Below are positions 51,378 through 61,427 of a stretch of DNA of 64,000 nucleotides, piece after piece. The stretch spans positions 56,266-120,265 of the forward strand of contig NZ_KQ956830.1 in the NCBI RefSeq assembly GCF_001546485.1, given 5' to 3'. Under the pieces are notes generated by a model. That model ran no database searches. It was not told the DNA's origin and saw only the letters and a program-made list of their open reading frames with translations. Numbering within the stretch: position 1 is the first letter of the stretch; every line of letters begins with the position of its first letter. The position numbers and the translations under genes are program-made. Source of the DNA: Gardnerella vaginalis (GTDB lineage: Bacteria > Actinomycetota > Actinomycetes > Actinomycetales > Bifidobacteriaceae).

Positions 51378-52319
51378 TTAAGCATCCTTTTCATTGAGAT
51401 AAGCTTGGGCGTCAAGAGCTGCTCGGCACCCCATGCCAGCTGCAGAAATAGCTTGACGATATACATTATCAACTACATCGCCGCATGCAAACACACCCTT
51501 AATAGATGTGCGCGTTGAAGCACCTTCTACTGCGATAGTACCATCTTCATTGAGAGCTAGTGCATTTCCTAAGAATTTCGTTGCTGGAGTATGGCCAATT
51601 GCTACAAACAAGCCAGCTGACTCAACTTCTTGAGTTTCTCCCGTCATGACATTGCGAACGGTAAGTGACGTAGCTTCTGTATCATTTCCGTGAACTTCTT
51701 CTACAACACTATTAAGTATGAACTTAATTTTTTCATTTTCTTTCGCACGATCAACCATAATTTTTGAAGCGCGAAATTCGCTACGTCTATGAATTAAAGT
51801 AACAGAAGATCCAAAGCGTGTAAGGAATTGTGCTTCTTCAAAAGCAGAATCTCCGCCGCCCACAACAGTAATTGGCTTTCCTCGGAAGAAGAACCCATCG
51901 CATGTTGCACAATACGATACGCCTCGTCCGGAATACTCCTGTTCGCCAGGAACGTCTAATTTACGCACCTGTGAGCCCGTAGAAACGATAACAGCTTCAG
52001 CTTCGTAAGTTACACCATCATCTACAGTTACGCGCTTTATAGGGCTGCTAAAGTCTACGGAAGTGACATCGTTGAGAAGAATCTCTGCTCCGAACTTCTC
52101 TGCTTGTTGTTGCATGCTTTCCATAAGATCAGGACCTAGAACACCATTTGGAAAACCTGGGTAATTTTCCACCTCAGTGGTATTCATAAGTTGACCTCCA
52201 GGGGTAAGTGCGCCAGCAATAATAAGCGGCTTATATCCGGCACGACCTAAGTAAATTGCTGCAGTGTATCCTGCAGGGCCTGAACCAATAATAATTACTT
52301 TACGAATATCATTTTTCAT
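51378..52319 (-). CDS. trxB: Thioredoxin-disulphide reductase TrxB
   Basis: 313 residues. FAD-binding GSGPAGYTAAIYLGRAG at the N-terminus, redox-active CATC in YCATCDGFFFRG, NADPH-binding VVGGGDSAFEEA, and the C-terminal FAD motif GVFACGDVVD. It reduces thioredoxin with NADPH. trxB next to murJ and the pseudokinase gene is the usual actinobacterial order. No trxA gene follows within the window. Confidence 0.96.
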   Translation of the reverse strand: MKNDIRKVIIIGSGPAGYTAAIYLGRAGYKPLIIAGALTPGGQLMNTTEVENYPGFPNGVLGPDLMESMQQQAEKFGAEILLNDVTSVDFSSPIKRVTVDDGVTYEAEAVIVSTGSQVRKLDVPGEQEYSGRGVSYCATCDGFFFRGKPITVVGGGDSAFEEAQFLTRFGSSVTLIHRRSEFRASKIMVDRAKENEKIKFILNSVVEEVHGNDTEATSLTVRNVMTGETQEVESAGLFVAIGHTPATKFLGNALALNEDGTIAVEGASTRTSIKGVFACGDVVDNVYRQAISAAGMGCRAALDAQAYLNEKDA

Positions 52320-52476
52320 GCGAGTATTATCCTTTTGTAATATTTTTTAAAATAATAGTTTATTGTTGCGGAACGGAAGTTAAGAAACCAACAATGATGA
52401 AGCTACTGCTAACTATAAAGCAGTACATAATTTTTATGCATTACTATGTAATAGCTAGCAGTATTATCGCCAATAA

Positions 52477-54705
52477 TCAATACAGTTTTACGGAATTAAT
52501 GTAGAGACTATTCTTAGGCATACTATCTTTTGGAACCCACAACATAAAATCTTGTGACTTCACAATCTTCGTAAGTTTCACGTCTGTGGTTCCACTCTCA
52601 TCAAACGTAAATTCTGCAACTTGTGTGCCCTTGGTTGGATCGTTTTTGGTATTCGCCAATAAATAAGCATGTCCACCAGAAGTACGGATTGAGATAACAA
52701 AACGGTATACTGCTTGTGGCTCAGTCAGATGAATATAATATCCATAACCAGGCTGTTGAGCAGGGAAACTAAGGAATTGATACCGGTCTGCCTGATATGC
52801 AACAGTGTTTGTAGGAACTTTAGGCTTTGGTACAGCACGAACTTGTTTGCGACCTATATGTTTTTTGGCAGGCTGCTTTTCTTGCGGTAAAATGCCTTGA
52901 CTGCCAAACGGCACATTCTCAAGATTAGTGCTGTCCCATGAACCATTATTACCAAAGTTGTCTGCGCTTTCATGTGTGCCGAATAAACCGTGTAATGCTA
53001 GAGCTAATCCGGCAATAAGAAGCAAAGAAACTGCGCCAATCGCAATTACTTTAGTCGACAAACCCCACCAAATCTTAGCGTCTGCAATAGTGCCATTATT
53101 GCTCTGATTATTCTGCTTTTGCTTATGTAGGGCTGCAGCTTGTTCGATAGGTTGGAAACTTGGTGGCAAAGACGGCGTATTGTTCACTGGCTGATCTTCA
53201 CTCTGTCTGCTGTTGATTTCGTCGCGGAGTGCTCGAGCTGATTCTTCGCCCGGCGCAATAAACCTCCCGTGGGTATCTACAACTGGAACGCGACCGGTAG
53301 ACTCGCCTTCAGAAATCAAATTCTTTGGTCGAGTCATCAACTCAGTATGCTGCGTATTTTCTGCAAGCAAATTCTCAAAATCAAAACTGCCAATTACGCT
53401 TGCTTTGTTTGTAGCATTTTTTATTTCTTTATTCTGTTTATTAACAGTTTGTTCAAAAACATTACGTGACGTAGCAGAATCAGGAAAATGCTTATATGAT
53501 GCCGATAATGTTGGGAAAATAACATCGTCGGTATCAAGCTCAGTAGGAGCTAAAATATTAGCCATTTCTGCTGCTGCAATATCATGAAAATCTATGTCCG
53601 TGCTAGTGTTGCCATCATCATTAAGGCTGTCGGCATCGCTATTCTGTGCATCTGCACGAGCATTGCCATGCTTTAATAACGATCCGAGTGTCCTTCCGGC
53701 ATTTTTAAAACCCTTGCCGAATTTTGTAGATTTGTTACTTTCGCGAGCAAGTGTATTGAGCGATGATGCTGAAGACAGATTATTAACATTTTGTTCAGCG
53801 CGTTGCAGAAGTTGCTCATTAAATTGCTCTTCAGTTTGTGTAAAATCTTCTGGCAATGGAAGTATTTCGCTATCTTCTGCACTCTTTAGATGGACATTAC
53901 TAATAGAAGCAACACTAGTTTTACCATTAAACTCAATATCCTGTTGAGTAAGCTGAGACAACGGTGTATAAGATCCTAACAATGCCATTAATTCTGCAAT
54001 AGAAGCCATAGGAACGATGTTGCTATTCTCATGAGCAGCCAGGCTTCTTGTACAAATCATTCGGAACTCGGAAGGCGTATTATCTGGCAGCAGTGAGGCA
54101 TCAAAATGAGCTTGCACGCGTGACGACGTTCTTGTAAGAAGAGTGTACAGTAATGATGCAAGTTGACGTGTGGCAGTATGTTCTATGCTTTGTTTTGCGA
54201 TAGGATGATTATCGTCTCGCAGTTGCGTTATATCTTCTAGAAGAGGACTTACTGGGGTGTCTGCAAGCTCAATTCCAGACGAGCTGATGCGAACTGTATC
54301 GCTAGAAACAGCGTGATGAGTAATATTATTTGCGAGCAATTTACTGAGCGCTTGTGCGGTTTCTGCAACGATTGTTCGTATAGCTTCATAGCTTAATGGA
54401 GCATCTTTGCGAGCTAAATAATCATTAATAGTAACACCGCGATCAAGCGCTGTAATAATAATCGCCACAGCGTCATGATGTTGTAATTGCAGCACTTGTG
54501 TAAAACGACGATTGTGTGATAAGGCCAAAGTAGAAGCGATAGCATTTACTTCTGGCAAGAAATGCGAATTTCGTACGATAAAAAGCTGACAATCTTGCGT
54601 AAGTATATGGTCATTAGCCTGCCAAACTTGCAAGCCTGCTTCATTGCGCAGAAGCGATACTAAAACGTATCGATTCAGTACAATATCTCCCAACCGAGGT
54701 TCCAT
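52477..54705 (-). CDS. MurJ-associated pseudokinase with membrane helix and outer domain
   Basis: 742 residues, ATG 54705 after GAGGAACAC. Residues 1-255 have the kinase fold but lack key residues: no Gly-loop glycines (LLRNEAGLQVWQ), HHAVSSDTV where HRDxKPxN should be, and LADTP for DFG. A polar linker of about 300 residues (with FGKGFKNAGRTLGSLL) leads to one membrane helix near 560-580 (VIAIGAVSLLLIAGLALAL) and an outer domain. In mycobacteria these parts are fused to MurJ and bind FhaA once phosphorylated; here they are a separate gene beside murJ. Expected role: regulator of lipid II flipping. Confidence 0.85.
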   Translation of the reverse strand: MEPRLGDIVLNRYVLVSLLRNEAGLQVWQANDHILTQDCQLFIVRNSHFLPEVNAIASTLALSHNRRFTQVLQLQHHDAVAIIITALDRGVTINDYLARKDAPLSYEAIRTIVAETAQALSKLLANNITHHAVSSDTVRISSSGIELADTPVSPLLEDITQLRDDNHPIAKQSIEHTATRQLASLLYTLLTRTSSRVQAHFDASLLPDNTPSEFRMICTRSLAAHENSNIVPMASIAELMALLGSYTPLSQLTQQDIEFNGKTSVASISNVHLKSAEDSEILPLPEDFTQTEEQFNEQLLQRAEQNVNNLSSASSLNTLARESNKSTKFGKGFKNAGRTLGSLLKHGNARADAQNSDADSLNDDGNTSTDIDFHDIAAAEMANILAPTELDTDDVIFPTLSASYKHFPDSATSRNVFEQTVNKQNKEIKNATNKASVIGSFDFENLLAENTQHTELMTRPKNLISEGESTGRVPVVDTHGRFIAPGEESARALRDEINSRQSEDQPVNNTPSLPPSFQPIEQAAALHKQKQNNQSNNGTIADAKIWWGLSTKVIAIGAVSLLLIAGLALALHGLFGTHESADNFGNNGSWDSTNLENVPFGSQGILPQEKQPAKKHIGRKQVRAVPKPKVPTNTVAYQADRYQFLSFPAQQPGYGYYIHLTEPQAVYRFVISIRTSGGHAYLLANTKNDPTKGTQVAEFTFDESGTTDVKLTKIVKSQDFMLWVPKDSMPKNSLYINSVKLY

Positions 54706-54885
54706 GTGTTCCTCATCTTCCTACGCATACACAATATATTAATAATATTTTTTACTACCATCTCATTGTACTGATGAAACGTCATGTTATGTACAGTAAT
54801 TTTGTTGATATTGTAATAATTTCCAAAATCATCACAGATTATCATAAGAAAATATGAATACTAGTTATTAAAATTCCTCATTTCA

Positions 54886-56661
54886 TCATTGATGGGACTG
54901 CGTATGAGACTGAACTCTGCGCGCAACGGTGTGTTTTTCTTGATGTTGTTGCGATTGTTGATGCTCGGTATCGTTAAAAACTTTGGCAAGTGGTGCAAGG
55001 GCAGGAATTTTTTGCGCAAGTTTACTGATTATTGGACGAGATAAATCTATAAGTTCATTAGCTTTGAGTAACAAAAGTATTGCGAGGTAAATTAAGGCAA
55101 TAAGAATAGTCATTATTGCGCAGATGAGAATAGCGTTCATCCAACGTAATACGCCATGCAAATTTGGTGCATTAAGATTGAAAGCGTGTAATAATGGTTC
55201 GCGCACTACAAAACCAATTGCAATAGATACTACAGATGCAACAACAATTTTTATATGAGATATTACGAGTCTACGATCATCTAGATTATGTTCAAAACGA
55301 TTACGTAGCATATGAACTAATGATGGAAAAGTAAGAATGTAGCTTATCGATACTGCAGCTCCTAAAGCTGTAACCCAGTAAGTAGGTGGCAAAAAATTAA
55401 TGCAAGAAACAAAAATGATAAGTTCAGTAAAAAGTTGAGCGAAAGCAAAAATGAACGGACTTTTACCATCTTCAAATGCAAAAAATGTTCGTTGAATAAT
55501 TAAATAGCTACTAGTAAGAGGCAAGCCAAATGCCAACATCATTAATGGTGCTGCCATAAGATTAGCTTCTTGCATGCTGATTGAAGGAATCAGAGCCAGT
55601 GAAATAGGCGTTGGAATAACAATAAAGACAACGGTAAAGAAGCACATAATTAAACTTACGTGGCGAAGAGCTTCACTCAAATCATTACGTGCGATATGCA
55701 AATCGTGCGCAGCAATAGCTCGCGAAATTTTAGGGAAAATAGCAGTTGCTACCGATACTGCGACCAATGAGTATGGTAGCAAGAACATGGTGTAAGCGTT
55801 TTGATAAGTAGCATTGCCAGCTACTTCAAATTGATTTAAACCTAAACGTTGTTCTGCAATAAATGGAACGCTAGTAGTGATATGTGTAGTAATCATTACA
55901 ACAATTTGCGTAACAATTACAATACCCATACTCCATGCGGCAACAGGACCCATAGAACGTAGACCGATATCTCGTATTCCCCAGCTTGGATGATATTGGA
56001 TGCCGCTTTTCATCAGTGGCCAAAAGAGTACTAAAGCTTGCGCGGCAACGCCAAAAGTCCAGAAACCAGCGGTGAGTAGTAAAGTAGAGCCATTCCAGAA
56101 ACTGAGTGGTGCTTGATTTACTTTTCCAAAAAGTAGAATGAAAACACCAAAACCGCAGCAACTAATAATATTAGCTGCAACTGAACTCCACGCGTACATT
56201 GCGAAACGACCTTTAGCGGCAAGTATCTGACCAAGAACCGTGTACAATCCATAGAAAAAGATTTGTGGCATACACCATAAGGTAAAAGCACAGGTGAGAG
56301 TCTGCATTTCGGCATTTCCGCCGGCATAGAGCATAGTGAGTAAAGGTGTTGCTACAGACATAAGAATAGTAACACCAAGAAGTAGAACGATAGCAAAAGT
56401 AATAAGCTTATTGAGGCGTTCTTCCGCATTTTTCTTCTCTAGTGTACGCACAATTTGCGGCACTAACACAGCATTAAAAATACCACCAGAAACAAGCGTA
56501 TAGATGAGCTGTGGAATCATGGATCCAGCTTGATATGCGTTTGCAGCTAAGCCCGTTGTTCCAAGAGCTGCAGCTAGCAAAATAGTGCGTATTTGACCAG
56601 TAATGCGTGATGCTGCTGTTCCGCTAGCCATAATAACAGAATTGCGACCTACTGAACTCAT
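54886..56661 (-). CDS. murJ: Lipid II flippase MurJ (MviN)
   Basis: 591 residues with 14 or so membrane helices. The N-terminus is MSSVGRNSVIMASGTAASRITGQIRTILLAAALGTTG, with the usual GTAASRITG near helix 1. It moves lipid II across the membrane for peptidoglycan synthesis. A basic, Gln/His-rich tail ends the protein, with no pseudokinase fused. The ATG overlaps the DUF6049 stop by four bases; 180 bases separate murJ from the pseudokinase gene downstream. Confidence 0.96.
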   Translation of the reverse strand: MSSVGRNSVIMASGTAASRITGQIRTILLAAALGTTGLAANAYQAGSMIPQLIYTLVSGGIFNAVLVPQIVRTLEKKNAEERLNKLITFAIVLLLGVTILMSVATPLLTMLYAGGNAEMQTLTCAFTLWCMPQIFFYGLYTVLGQILAAKGRFAMYAWSSVAANIISCCGFGVFILLFGKVNQAPLSFWNGSTLLLTAGFWTFGVAAQALVLFWPLMKSGIQYHPSWGIRDIGLRSMGPVAAWSMGIVIVTQIVVMITTHITTSVPFIAEQRLGLNQFEVAGNATYQNAYTMFLLPYSLVAVSVATAIFPKISRAIAAHDLHIARNDLSEALRHVSLIMCFFTVVFIVIPTPISLALIPSISMQEANLMAAPLMMLAFGLPLTSSYLIIQRTFFAFEDGKSPFIFAFAQLFTELIIFVSCINFLPPTYWVTALGAAVSISYILTFPSLVHMLRNRFEHNLDDRRLVISHIKIVVASVVSIAIGFVVREPLLHAFNLNAPNLHGVLRWMNAILICAIMTILIALIYLAILLLLKANELIDLSRPIISKLAQKIPALAPLAKVFNDTEHQQSQQHQEKHTVARRVQSHTQSHQ

Positions 56662-59081
56662 TCGTCTGGATCCTTCTTACGGTGGAATTGCCTCCAAAGA
56701 CCAAGTGCACCAAGCATGAAGGCAAATATTATGATAATCGTACCGCTTTTATCGCTAATTTGCAGTGTGCTAGTAATGAGTGTGCGTTGCTGTTGTGAAA
56801 ATATGCGATGTTGTCTATCTTCCAGTACAAAAGTGGCTTGAGTGTGAATTGAAGTCGTAATGCGCAGCGGTAAAGTAACTTGGGTTTCGCTATTTGCTGG
56901 AATATTTACCAAAGTTTTACGGCGTGTAACGATTTCCATAGCATGCGTATCGGCGGATAAATATACTCGCACAGGGTAAGGGTGTGCATTGCTAATGGTA
57001 ACTGGCATACTGGCAGTTTCGCTTACTGCTGTGATTCCGCGTGGTGGAATAATACGGATTTTGTTAAGTAGTGCGCTGGTGAAATATTGGGCGGTATCGT
57101 TACGTAAATCTGATTTGTTGAATTGTTTATTTTGGGTATTGCTTTTCTTAAGTGTTATTGTATGAGACTGTACCGTCGTATTATTAGCTAGCTCGTGGAA
57201 TGCGATATCGTCATAGAGCTGTAGTACATGCTCCCCCCAAGTTTTTGCGTTCATAGTTTTCTTTGTTTTTGCCGTTTGTTTAGCAAGTGCTTGGGCATCG
57301 CCTTCAGTGTTGTGTGATTGATTAGCAGCATTGTAATCAAGAATATGTTTGGTAAGTCGTATAACGTCTTGTCGACGATGAGCTAAATTCTTGAGAGTGG
57401 TACGTCTTAAAGAGGCTGATTTTGCGGATATGCCGCTACTGTGAGGAATAGCGCGCATAATGCTATTTTGTTTCCAATAAGGCAATGTGTTTTGTTCAAG
57501 GCGTGCCATGGTATTGAGGCTGCTGAGTGAAAGCCATGGCGATTGTTCTAATGCGTTCATAACAGCATCGATACTGGATACAGACGTGTTATTGGAAAAA
57601 GTGATAAGAATATTGCGGCTGATATACGGCTGTTCCATTTGATAAAACGCGCTTTGTGCTATGAGACGATTAATGCGCCCAGCTTGAGTGCGTTCGCTTA
57701 CAGCATGAGTGCTAGTAGGTTTACCATTTGCCAGTGTGGTAAGCACTAATTGTGGTGCTAGTACGCGTACGTTTCCAGCAGGAGTATTAATATCGTAAAC
57801 TCCATTACTAACGGCAAATTGTGATGCGCTGGCGTCAAATTCATTCGTTGCAATAACAGTGTTGTATCCGTTACGTTTTGCTTGCATTAGAGCTGCAAGT
57901 GTCCAGTTGCCATGAGTTTGCCATGCGTAGGATTGTGGAAAAGTATGAGTAGTTTCGTTAGGGTGCTGCGTTTTATGTAGGTTAGAGGAATTTTTTGCAG
58001 TTGGATTAGTTTGATTGAATAGTGAACTACGAGCTGACCAATCTGCTTTATCAATGCCTGCAAAACGGTAGATACTATCATTGTAGTCGTCTGCATATGC
58101 GCTAATGTCGAATCCATTTCGTTGCATGTAGGCGCTTGGTGACATTAGTGAATGTGCTGCTTGCAATGTGTTTGCATCTGCAATAGTTTGCAACTTTGTA
58201 TGTTTGCTAATTAAATCAGCTTTTTCAAGAATACGTTGGACGTCATTTTTATGAGCCTGTAATGTTGCGTCAGCGTGAAAATTAGGTTGTACGGTGCCAT
58301 CTTTTACGATTCGCTGTGTTGCTGCCAGTATTGGCATAACAGCAGTAAGATTCATTGCCGGTGAAGATGTTGCGTGCATTCCGGCATTCGATCGTGTTAA
58401 AAAAGAATATATTGATTTATAGCGTGAATAATCTTGTGAAAAATACGTAATTTTCAGCGGCTTAGGACCCCAATGCCAAATAGATTGTAGTTCTTGTTTA
58501 TTCGATGGTATGTCAAAGCGGATTGTGGTAGTACTACCAGCAGGTAATTTCGTGATTTTTGCAGATCCTAAAATTTGTGGTGTAGGTATAAGTGATTCAC
58601 CCTGCGCCCAATTTTGCACATCAGTACGAGATACAAAAGTGTAGCTGGAATTAATAGCAAGCTGTACTGTGCCTTCTGGCAGGGGTACCGTATTTGCTTT
58701 TAATGTTGCAGTAAGATGATACCCACTTTTGTCAGTTACAACGGGCGTGGCTTGCACTATGCTGAGCTCAATGTTTCTACTATGTGGATTGGTATCTAAG
58801 AATTGTTTATTATTGACTTTCGAGTTATTGGTATTTTTTGAATCTGCAGGCGTAGTTTCTGCGTACGCTGTGCGCACTAAGCCGTAGTATGGAATATTTC
58901 GTATGCCAATCGTAGCAATCGCCAATGTGAGCACTATAAGAGAAGCTAATGTAAAGCAAGTAGTTACTTTGCAAGTGTGTTTTAAAACTTGCAATGAAGA
59001 AACTAAGGTACGTTCTAGTGATGTATGCGAAGAATTATGCGCTGAGTGCGTGGTGTAGTGCTTACTCGCGAGATTTGTCAC
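56658..59081 (-). CDS. DUF6049 membrane-anchored protein
   Basis: About 807 residues. The GTG at 59081 has AGGCGG seven bases upstream and overlaps the NUDIX gene by 20 bases; longer in-frame ATG starts (59111, 59135) have no ribosome site. An N-terminal membrane helix near 43-63 after a cytosolic stretch, a large extracytoplasmic domain, and a C-terminal membrane helix (GTIIIIFAFMLGALGLW) with FHRKKDPDE at the end. The DUF6049 family lies between NUDIX and murJ in most actinobacteria. Function unknown; probably linked to cell-envelope assembly. Confidence 0.85.
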   Translation of the reverse strand: MTNLASKHYTTHSAHNSSHTSLERTLVSSLQVLKHTCKVTTCFTLASLIVLTLAIATIGIRNIPYYGLVRTAYAETTPADSKNTNNSKVNNKQFLDTNPHSRNIELSIVQATPVVTDKSGYHLTATLKANTVPLPEGTVQLAINSSYTFVSRTDVQNWAQGESLIPTPQILGSAKITKLPAGSTTTIRFDIPSNKQELQSIWHWGPKPLKITYFSQDYSRYKSIYSFLTRSNAGMHATSSPAMNLTAVMPILAATQRIVKDGTVQPNFHADATLQAHKNDVQRILEKADLISKHTKLQTIADANTLQAAHSLMSPSAYMQRNGFDISAYADDYNDSIYRFAGIDKADWSARSSLFNQTNPTAKNSSNLHKTQHPNETTHTFPQSYAWQTHGNWTLAALMQAKRNGYNTVIATNEFDASASQFAVSNGVYDINTPAGNVRVLAPQLVLTTLANGKPTSTHAVSERTQAGRINRLIAQSAFYQMEQPYISRNILITFSNNTSVSSIDAVMNALEQSPWLSLSSLNTMARLEQNTLPYWKQNSIMRAIPHSSGISAKSASLRRTTLKNLAHRRQDVIRLTKHILDYNAANQSHNTEGDAQALAKQTAKTKKTMNAKTWGEHVLQLYDDIAFHELANNTTVQSHTITLKKSNTQNKQFNKSDLRNDTAQYFTSALLNKIRIIPPRGITAVSETASMPVTISNAHPYPVRVYLSADTHAMEIVTRRKTLVNIPANSETQVTLPLRITTSIHTQATFVLEDRQHRIFSQQQRTLITSTLQISDKSGTIIIIFAFMLGALGLWRQFHRKKDPDE

Positions 59082-59838
59082 TGTGAGACCGCCTATGTGC
59101 TTTTTTTGCATAGAGCCATGCAATCTTTCGTTCATTTGGATAGCTTAATACACTATTTAATTCTTTAAAATTAACCCATATTGCATCTTCTGCTTCATGA
59201 TCAGGATCCCCTAATACTGAAAGATTGCCGCTCACATAGCGTAATGCAAAATGATGTACTAGTTTATGTACACGATGAGATGTGCCTGTGAACCAATAGT
59301 CTATGGTTGCGATTGAATCCACTACTTCACCTACAATGCCAGTCTCCTCATGAATTTCACGAACAGCAGTTTCTTGGGGCGTTTCCCCTTTTTCAATATG
59401 TCCTTTTGGTAAACACCATTCGAGATGTCCGCTTCTGGAATGACGAGCAATAATTGCGACACGCCCGAGTGTGTCAAATACAAGCCCTCCTGCAGAATAT
59501 TCGCGAATAATTGGTAAATCTTGAGCGTCTAAAGAGGCAAAAGTTGTAGGAGTATCTAATAATCTACGCTGTGGCATGAGCGCTGGAGAGATACCAGAAA
59601 TTGACGATGTTTTCTGTAGTATTTCCGTAGATAATTCTATGCCTTGTGTGCTCTGCTCGTCTGTGGAAAATACTGGAATATCAACGAAAACTTGCTGCTC
59701 AGCCTCTTCTTGTATGTGATTTTTTTTACGATACATATTGGCTAAGTCAAGTGGTGTTACAGCAAGCTTAGACTGATTTTGGGTATGGTTATCCGCAAGC
59801 TTGGCAAGCATGTGTCGTAAATCTGCGGGAGTAACCAT
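59062..59838 (-). CDS. NUDIX hydrolase
   Basis: 258 residues from ATG 59838, which has GGGGAG just upstream; a longer frame from 59991 would run into pcnA. A polar N-terminal part of about 110 residues precedes the NUDIX domain. The NUDIX box is GHIEKGETPQETAVREIHEETGIVGE with the conserved REIHEETGI core. It probably cleaves a nucleoside diphosphate derivative. The neighbouring order NUDIX-pcnA, in opposite directions, is constant in actinobacteria. Confidence 0.93.
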   Translation of the reverse strand: MVTPADLRHMLAKLADNHTQNQSKLAVTPLDLANMYRKKNHIQEEAEQQVFVDIPVFSTDEQSTQGIELSTEILQKTSSISGISPALMPQRRLLDTPTTFASLDAQDLPIIREYSAGGLVFDTLGRVAIIARHSRSGHLEWCLPKGHIEKGETPQETAVREIHEETGIVGEVVDSIATIDYWFTGTSHRVHKLVHHFALRYVSGNLSVLGDPDHEAEDAIWVNFKELNSVLSYPNERKIAWLYAKKAHRRSHSDKSRE

Positions 59839-59880
59839 ACTCCCCACCTTACTCAATCCGCTGTGCATTGGGGTAACGGT

Positions 59881-61353
59881 ATGCTGGATTATAGATTGAT
59901 TTTTGCTGAAAGGGTGTCGGTAAGGGTGACTGAGAATTTTAAAGTTTGGCCTGAAGCTATAGAGTTGGGGCAGCTTTTTGCTGAACATCATTATGAACTT
60001 GCATTAGTTGGTGGTCCTGTTCGTGATATGTTATTGCATCGCGTGTCGCATGATCTTGATTTCTGTACGTCGGCTCGCCCGGAAGAATTTGAATCTATTT
60101 TGCGTCGTTGGGGACACGATGGTTTTTGGGATATGGGTCGTAAATTCGGTACTTTGGGTGCTATGCGTCGACGTCCAGATGGCACAGAAGTAAAAGTTGA
60201 AATTACAACTTATCGTTCTGACCTTTATGATCCGGATTCTCGTAAACCGGAAGTACAGTATGGTGATACTTTGGAAGGCGATCTTTCTAGACGCGATTTC
60301 ACTGTTAATGCTATGGCATTGCGCGTACCGGATTTGGAATTTGTGGATCCTTTTGGTGGTGCGAATGATCTTGCTAAAGGTGTATTGCGTACTCCCGTTG
60401 ATCCTCGTCAATCTTTTGATGATGATCCTTTGCGTATGATGCGTGCTGTGCGTTTTGTGGCACAACTAGGTTTTAGTATTGAAACAAATACGGCTGAAGC
60501 AATTGTGGATATGACAGATCGGCTCGATATTGTTTCAGCCGAACGTATTCGTGACGAAATTACTAAACTGTTGCTTTCTGATAGACCACGTAAAGGTTTG
60601 GAGGCACTTGTCGAATCTGGTATTGCTCAGCGTGTACTACCAGAAATTCCTGCTTTGCAGCTTGAAATTGATGAGCATCATAGGCATAAAGACGTTTTTG
60701 AGCACACTATGATGGTTCTTGAGCGTGCCATCGCCTTAGAAACGGATCAGGAAGGTCCAGTGCCTGCTCCAGATTTGACTTTGCGATTAGCTGCTTTACT
60801 CCACGATATTGGTAAGCCACGCACGCGAAAGTTTGAAGATGGAGGAAAAGTAAGCTTTCATCATCATGACGTAGTTGGTGCAAAAATGGCCCACAAGCGG
60901 TTAAAGGCGTTGCATTTTGATCATCATCTTATTGAAGATGTAAGTGAATTGGTTAATTTACACTTGCGTTTTCATGGTTATGTTGATGAGCCGTGGACTG
61001 ATTCTGCTGTACGCCGTTATGTAAAAGATTCAGGGCATTTATATGAACGTTTGAATCGCCTTACGCGCGCAGATGCCACCACACAAAATCGTCGTAAAGC
61101 ATTGATGTTTGAACATGCTATGGATGAGATGGAACATCGTGTCAAAGAACTTAAAAAACAGGAAGATTTTAATGCTATTCGTCCAGACGTCGATGGTAAT
61201 GAAATTATGCAATTATTGCATTTACAACCTGGTCCAATAGTTGGTGAGGCTTACAAACATATGCTGGACTATCGTCTCGATAATGGTCCAGTACAGCATG
61301 AGGTTGCAGTGGCAGAATTACTTCGTTGGTACCAAGAAATGCATAAAGACTAG
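59881..61353 (+). CDS. pcnA: CCA tRNA nucleotidyltransferase (PcnA family)
   Basis: About 490 residues from ATG 59881; a GTG at 59926, behind AAAGGG, is an equally possible start and would leave a better spacer to the divergent NUDIX gene. Head domain with LALVGGPVRDMLLHR, DLDFCTSARP and RRDFTVNAMAL; then PLRMMRAVRFVAQLGF. An HD phosphohydrolase region has LAALLHDIGKPRTR. It adds or repairs the CCA end of tRNA; the HD part may cut phosphates. Confidence 0.95.
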   Translation: MLDYRLIFAERVSVRVTENFKVWPEAIELGQLFAEHHYELALVGGPVRDMLLHRVSHDLDFCTSARPEEFESILRRWGHDGFWDMGRKFGTLGAMRRRPDGTEVKVEITTYRSDLYDPDSRKPEVQYGDTLEGDLSRRDFTVNAMALRVPDLEFVDPFGGANDLAKGVLRTPVDPRQSFDDDPLRMMRAVRFVAQLGFSIETNTAEAIVDMTDRLDIVSAERIRDEITKLLLSDRPRKGLEALVESGIAQRVLPEIPALQLEIDEHHRHKDVFEHTMMVLERAIALETDQEGPVPAPDLTLRLAALLHDIGKPRTRKFEDGGKVSFHHHDVVGAKMAHKRLKALHFDHHLIEDVSELVNLHLRFHGYVDEPWTDSAVRRYVKDSGHLYERLNRLTRADATTQNRRKALMFEHAMDEMEHRVKELKKQEDFNAIRPDVDGNEIMQLLHLQPGPIVGEAYKHMLDYRLDNGPVQHEVAVAELLRWYQEMHKD

Positions 61354-61387
61354 CATAGTCTATTACAAAACTTGAAGGATAGAAAAT

Positions 61388-61411
61388 GGGTAGTTGTGAT
61401 ATCAACTGCCC
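61388..61411. terminator. Bidirectional terminator between pcnA and the LytR_C gene
   Basis: GGGTAGTTG pairs with CAACTGCCC (one G-U), with TTATTTC after it and AAAAT before it, so both strands have T-rich tails. Confidence 0.8.
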
Positions 61412-61427
61412 TTATTTCTAATTCTTT

